Shown in pieces: positions 60,231 to 64,000 of a stretch of 64,000 nucleotides of DNA. The stretch's first letter is position 1, and the number at the start of each line of letters is the position of its first letter. Source of the DNA: Siphonodentalium dalli (taxonomy: Eukaryota; Mollusca; Scaphopoda; Gadilida; Siphonodentaliidae); the NCBI GenBank assembly GCA_032622095.1, contig CP136065.1:153767577-153831576 (forward strand), read 5' to 3'. A program made the translations under genes and the position numbers. The notes below the pieces were generated by a model, which saw only the letters and a list, made by a program, of their open reading frames with translations, was not told the origin of the DNA and ran no database searches.

Positions 60231-60554
60231 GACTCACAAAAGTTATGACAATCATGCAATCTCAAGCTGGGACTACCCCTACTGTGAACTAGATTATTAA
60301 GGAACAAGTATTAGCACAAAAATATAACCCCTGCGATGTTTGTTCAATGTTATAAAGTTCCCTGTCATAATAGGTTAGAAGATCAAACGTTTCCATATTG
60401 TGTTGAATGAGTGGAATATGATAGTTGAATAATATACCATTCAATTTATCATCTTATAAATCATGGGACATTTCATTCGGCAAAGAAAAGGTTAAAGCTA
60501 TATTCCCATAATGATACCATATTTTTGCAATACACGCTTGAGTCCAATCTCCTT
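60228..60554. other. LINE upstream flank
   Basis: No ORF1-like frame or element boundary recognised. Confidence 0.45.
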
Positions 60555-60815
60555 CAGTTCCCGGGGATCACTGATTCGCTACCATATTGGGTCCAGTCCC
60601 CCCCCCCCCCCCGGCACCATGCCACGGTTTAAGTGCTACAGGTCAAAGTTCTGGAGTAGCAATCCATATATGGAGTTTTGAATATTCATGAATATTTAAA
60701 CGCTCCATATATGGAATGCTACTCCAGAACTTTGACCTGTAGCACTGAATGTGCGGAACGGGGCTGGATGGATCCAACATGGTGATCTCGCTTATTGGTG
60801 GGGAAACATTCAGAC
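60555..60815. mobile_element. Palindromic element of about 260 bp
   Basis: GTGCTACAGGTCAAAGTTCT and complement, CTCCATATATGGAATGCTAC and complement, around AATATTCATGAATATT. Outer arms diverge (TACCATATTGGGTCCA against TGGATCCAACATGGT). Confidence 0.82.
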
Positions 60816-61284
60816 AATAAGTTATACAAACGGTCTATGTCTGTTTGTTGAAGTTTGTTATCTGAGCATTTTCTTTGGCAACTACTCAGCAATGAGTATT
60901 CAGTAAAGAAAGTGTTAAAAGCAATTTAAGCGACATCCAGTTTGTTCTCTTATATTTTCTGGAAGTGTTTATAATAATCCTGAAATAATAGGTAAGGCAT
61001 ACTAGCTATTTATTTTCTACGATGACAACTATCACGAACATGTCGATCCATTAAATTATTGCTGTGCCAATTTCAGCATCAAATGATACAATGAATGCTA
61101 ATATCGACACATGATTCTTAATATAATGTCTAGATAGTGGTGTGTAGCAAATATAGATTGCTAAAATCTAAATTATAATTCTTATTTAAGTAATCTTTCC
61201 CTGTTGCATCATTATCGGTCTTTCCTACTACCAGAGTCAAATTGGGGCAGTTGAACCAGATGTTATATGAGTTTAGGAGGCATC

Positions 61285-61322
61285 TGTCTCAAGTCACCCC
61301 ATTGCCGGGGTGACTTGAGACA
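61285..61322. repeat. Perfect 16-bp hairpin
   Basis: TGTCTCAAGTCACCCC, six-base loop ATTGCC, then GGGGTGACTTGAGACA. A third diverged copy, CTGTCTCAAGTTACCCC, is at about 61472. Confidence 0.88.
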
Positions 61323-62445
61323 CCCGTTCGGGCCATTATTTTTGCCATATACAATGCTACAACATGTTAGAACTATTAGAGACCAATAGCTGAGAGGTTG
61401 TTTGAGAAGTTTCAAGTGATGTGGCTAGGGTCCAAAACATTTATTTCAAGTTAGCTTTAAAATACCTTCAAAACTGTCTCAAGTTACCCCGATTTACGGT
61501 AGTGTAGTAGAATATGCTTTAAGGGAAGATATTTTCATGAGGGTGGAGAAGCCAGTTCGGTGAAAGAGGTCCACCAGTATCACCCGATGCGAAGGCATGT
61601 TCGGGATACACAGGCATCCAAACTTCTTGGACCGCAGTGGTCGGGTTCAATCCCGATTAATGTGAAAGACAACTGCAAAGTCACTTTGTGTTCGCCATGA
61701 GACTTGGGTAAATTTGACAACTGACCAACGTGACCGACGTTTGCGCCGACTATTAAACTTCGTGTTTGACAGTACATCAACACAAACTTCGACGGACGGA
61801 CGGTTGACTATACCTAAGACAGCCGCCATAGCCAAAAAACCAGGCCAGAAAAAGAGAGTAAAAACCTCAATAGTTGTAGTCCGAGCTCGAGCCTGAGCCC
61901 AGTAAAATGTGTAGTTGGGATTTTCAATTTCGTTTATTGTCGTTAATATAATTCCAATAGTGATGAATTTTGGTTATGCCAATTACAAATAAAAAACACT
62001 AAAAAGATAATTTGTAAGTCTTATATTTCAACTTTTATCGACATTTTTCGTTCTCCAGCACACTAAAAGTTGTAGTTGGAATCAGCCGAGCCGGCCACCG
62101 AGTCGCTAATTAGCTGTTAATTGCTATTGTTAGGAATATGTTGGCGGCTCAAATCAATGGATTTATGAGTTAAGACAAGAGAGTTTGCAACTTATAGTGA
62201 AATATAATCAAAGTACTGTTTATACAGTTACTTGTTGTTACAAGTGAGATCATATCACGCACATGAATGTGTTTTTTAAAAGATGAATACTTATAACTGA
62301 ATACTTACCACAGAGTTGTTTACACGTATGCGTGTTATGCAAACACACATGAGCGATATTTTTGTGTGAGTTACAGCTCTCGTGAACATATATAATCTGC
62401 ACGTAGTAATGTGGTCAGTATATCCTAGCTTCTTCATCGTACACA
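61323..62445. other. Region before the broken transposon gene
   Basis: No firm gene. A short GACGGACGGACGG tract at about 61792. An open frame of 60 codons at 61714 is basic and unrecognised. The 5' boundary of the downstream transposon was not found. Confidence 0.45.
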
Positions 62446-63072
62446 ATGTCAGCTACAATCTACATGAACAAAGAATATGTTCTTGGTTATCGAGAAGTTC
62501 TCTCGATATTCGAGAAACCCGACGTAGACAAAGTATCGACAGTGCCACCAAAACTGCCAAAAGGAGGTTCCGTTTACCTTCTAACAGGCTCAAAAGACGC
62601 TACGTATGACCAGTATTTCTGGGTTAATAAAGGTGCCAACAAAATACCAAGGAAAGAACCAAAGTATTTGCGGCGTGACTACAGGATCCAGCGGGAAATT
62701 GGTGACAAGGCTGGCGACGAACGTTTCAAACGGGTAATGTATTCTTCTCTTGTTTCAGAGTTAGTTATCGTCCATTATATTGGGGACGAACGTGTTTACG
62801 TAAGTAGGCCGCATGTCAATGCAAAGACAAAGGAACAGAAGTATCAACGAACGCTGCCGTCGACCATGGCCACCTTGAGGAAAGAATGTGTAGACAGAGA
62901 ACCGGCACCAGTATACAGGGACGGTGTGACCAAACCAGGCATATCAACGACCACCCAAGGTATCATGAATGCCAAGAACATGAAGCAAGTTGAGAACGTC
63001 AGGTACCGAATCAACAAATCGAGGAAGACGCATGACTCAGCATATAACACACTGGAGTTGACATACTTCGTC
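62446..63072 (+). CDS. N-terminal segment of the transposon-type gene
   Basis: About 205 codons from ATG 62446, open through LELTYF; the frame then runs 20 unrelated codons to a stop at 63130-63132. Blocks such as SELVIVHYIGDERVYVSRPH, TLPSTMATLRKECVDREPAP and MKQVENVRYRINKSRKTHD look like the region preceding the catalytic core in MULE-like animal transposases, where a similar HD.LYNLHEL block occurs. This is recognition by eye. The reading is uninterrupted, unlike the downstream part, so this piece alone could still encode a protein. Confidence 0.55.
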
Positions 63073-63431
63073 CTAGATTGTACCAGTTGCGGATTCAGTC
63101 GCGGCAAATCCAACGCCATTGACCATCACTAAGGCAACGCCCATCAAGAAAACACCGTCCAAATCCAAGAAACGTCTGAAGTATGAGTTGCCAAGCATCG
63201 AAGAAGAAAGCACCGAGTTGCCACATATTCCTGACATTGATCTTCCAAGCATCGAAGAAGAAACCATCGACCAGACATCAAGACCAGCAAATCATTTCGT
63301 GGAAGAAGATATAGACCCAATCTGGATAGAAAACGGCCAACATCGACTAAGACAATCACACCATGACAAAATAACAAACAACGAGGAGTTATGCAGCGAC
63401 ATAATAAACTACTCAATGCAGATCATAACAG

Positions 63432-63902
63432 TTCGAAGATATCAACGTCCTGCAACATACTGGATTAGCACCGGTTTATGATGATGATACGAAAAGATGG
63501 AATTACAGCTTGAGATTTCAACCAACTGATGAGTGCAGTGCCCAGATACACCATACCGGAACCAGCCACTGGGTATTATCGACAAAAGAAAGCGACGGCC
63601 ATGTACGACTATATGATAGCGCCTTCAAGAATAAATAGTCAGCGTCAACGACAATCCAGCTAGGGCAACTGTACAACAGCAACAACATCATCATACCCAG
63701 CGTCCAGCAGCAAACGAACTCCGTCGACTGTGGTATATTCTCTTTAGCGTTTTTGGTAGAATTTTGTACAACCCAGAACACTGGTAACACTTCTTTTATA
63801 AATGTTAAATTACGCCGATTGTTTGGAACATAAATGCGTCTCCACATTTCCTTCAAGGAAGAAGAAAATGAAACTCAGTTAGAAGCATGTATTAACGTAT
63901 GA
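63432..63902 (+). pseudogene. Ulp1/C48-like cysteine protease segment, interrupted
   Basis: In this frame, SHWVLST carries the expected His (codon 63567), RLYDSAF the Asp (63615), and SVDCGIFSLAFLVEF the Cys (63729), preceded by a Gln-rich VQQQTN stretch. This order and spacing match the His-Asp-Gln-Cys plan of C48 peptidases. Stops at 63636 and 63831 break it, so no active protease can be made from this copy. Confidence 0.75.
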
Positions 63903-64000
63903 ATTGGAACTAGATTGTGATAAATGCCGTTTGCCAAATTTATTTGATGACATGGTCGAATGCTCTAATGAGGATTGTGAGACATGGGTACACCATATGT

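Larger units (their letters stand above)
62446..64000 (+). pseudogene. Broken transposon-type gene with Ulp1-like protease segment and PHD-like end
   Basis: Four coding segments on the plus strand lie in different frames but in a sensible domain order. First, an intact N-terminal region of about 205 codons from 62446. Second, a linker from about 63077 to 63430 in the next frame, with the repeated motif LPSIEEE. Third, a C48/Ulp1-like cysteine protease segment from 63432 with in-frame stops at 63636, 63831 and 63900. Fourth, a further frame from about 63904 with CDKC, ECSNEDC and WVHHM, resembling the start of a PHD finger, running off the window. The layout resembles animal MULE-like proteins that end in Ulp1 and PHD domains. 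No DDE transposase core is seen between the first and second segments, so a deletion there is inferred. A separate reading, several unrelated fragments, is less likely because the order fits. Confidence 0.7.

Noticed and set aside
61610-61670. GGTTCAATCCCGAT resembling a tRNA T-arm and B box
   Set aside because: No A box, anticodon arm or acceptor stem could be formed around it.
1-64000. CRISPR array or bacterial defence locus
   Set aside because: The tandem units are diverged, of satellite size, with no conserved short repeat-spacer pattern, and the window is eukaryotic.

Overview
The window is eukaryotic nuclear DNA. It is AT-rich and intron-bearing, with one recognisable host gene in a very dense, nested landscape of repeats. 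Many repeats carry GACGGACGG tracts, the TAGCTCC...GAGCTA hairpin, and CTAG-ended Helitron termini with a CAACG hairpin loop. From general knowledge of such genomes this suggests a lophotrochozoan, most likely a mollusc, but that is inference. No bacterial features, tRNA, rRNA or CRISPR were seen.

Host gene: a complete pirin gene (PIR) lies on the minus strand between 34629 and 12351. Eight coding exons, all with AG/GT borders and consistent phases, give 291 residues, close to the usual length of about 290. The four cupin iron ligands expected for pirin (His, His, His, Glu) are present. About 96% of the gene span is intron, and the introns hold most of the transposons of the left half.

Layout: 1-1.5 kb is largely anonymous. 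1.5-6.9 kb holds three blocks of a satellite of about 160 bp. 7.6-12.3 kb has several small inverted-repeat elements (TTAA- and TA-flanked MITEs). 12.35-34.6 kb is PIR; intron 5 holds a triple nest and intron 2 a hAT-like element. 35.5-37.5 kb is a repeat copy split by two hAT insertions 25 bp apart. 37.4-41.4 kb has tandem repeats, a reversed satellite block and a LINE fragment. 41.6-43.2 kb begins with a Helitron-type terminus and contains a repeated GTGATTCCGTCAC motif. 43.2-52.2 kb is a foldback satellite element split by a 6.8-kb hAT-bounded insert, which holds further nested elements. 52.2-55.1 kb has tandem repeats and a palindrome of about 750 bp. 55.4-56.3 kb has two head-to-tail Helitron-like elements. 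56.9-60.2 kb is a LINE with an intact 1083-codon PHD-endonuclease-reverse transcriptase ORF. 62.4 kb to the end is a broken transposon-type gene with a Ulp1-like protease segment and a PHD-like C4 motif.

Nothing here forms an operon-like or defence system. The most unusual content is structural: nested insertions with readable target-site duplications, a paralogous empty site, a tandem Helitron, and clusters of short palindromic motifs of unknown role.
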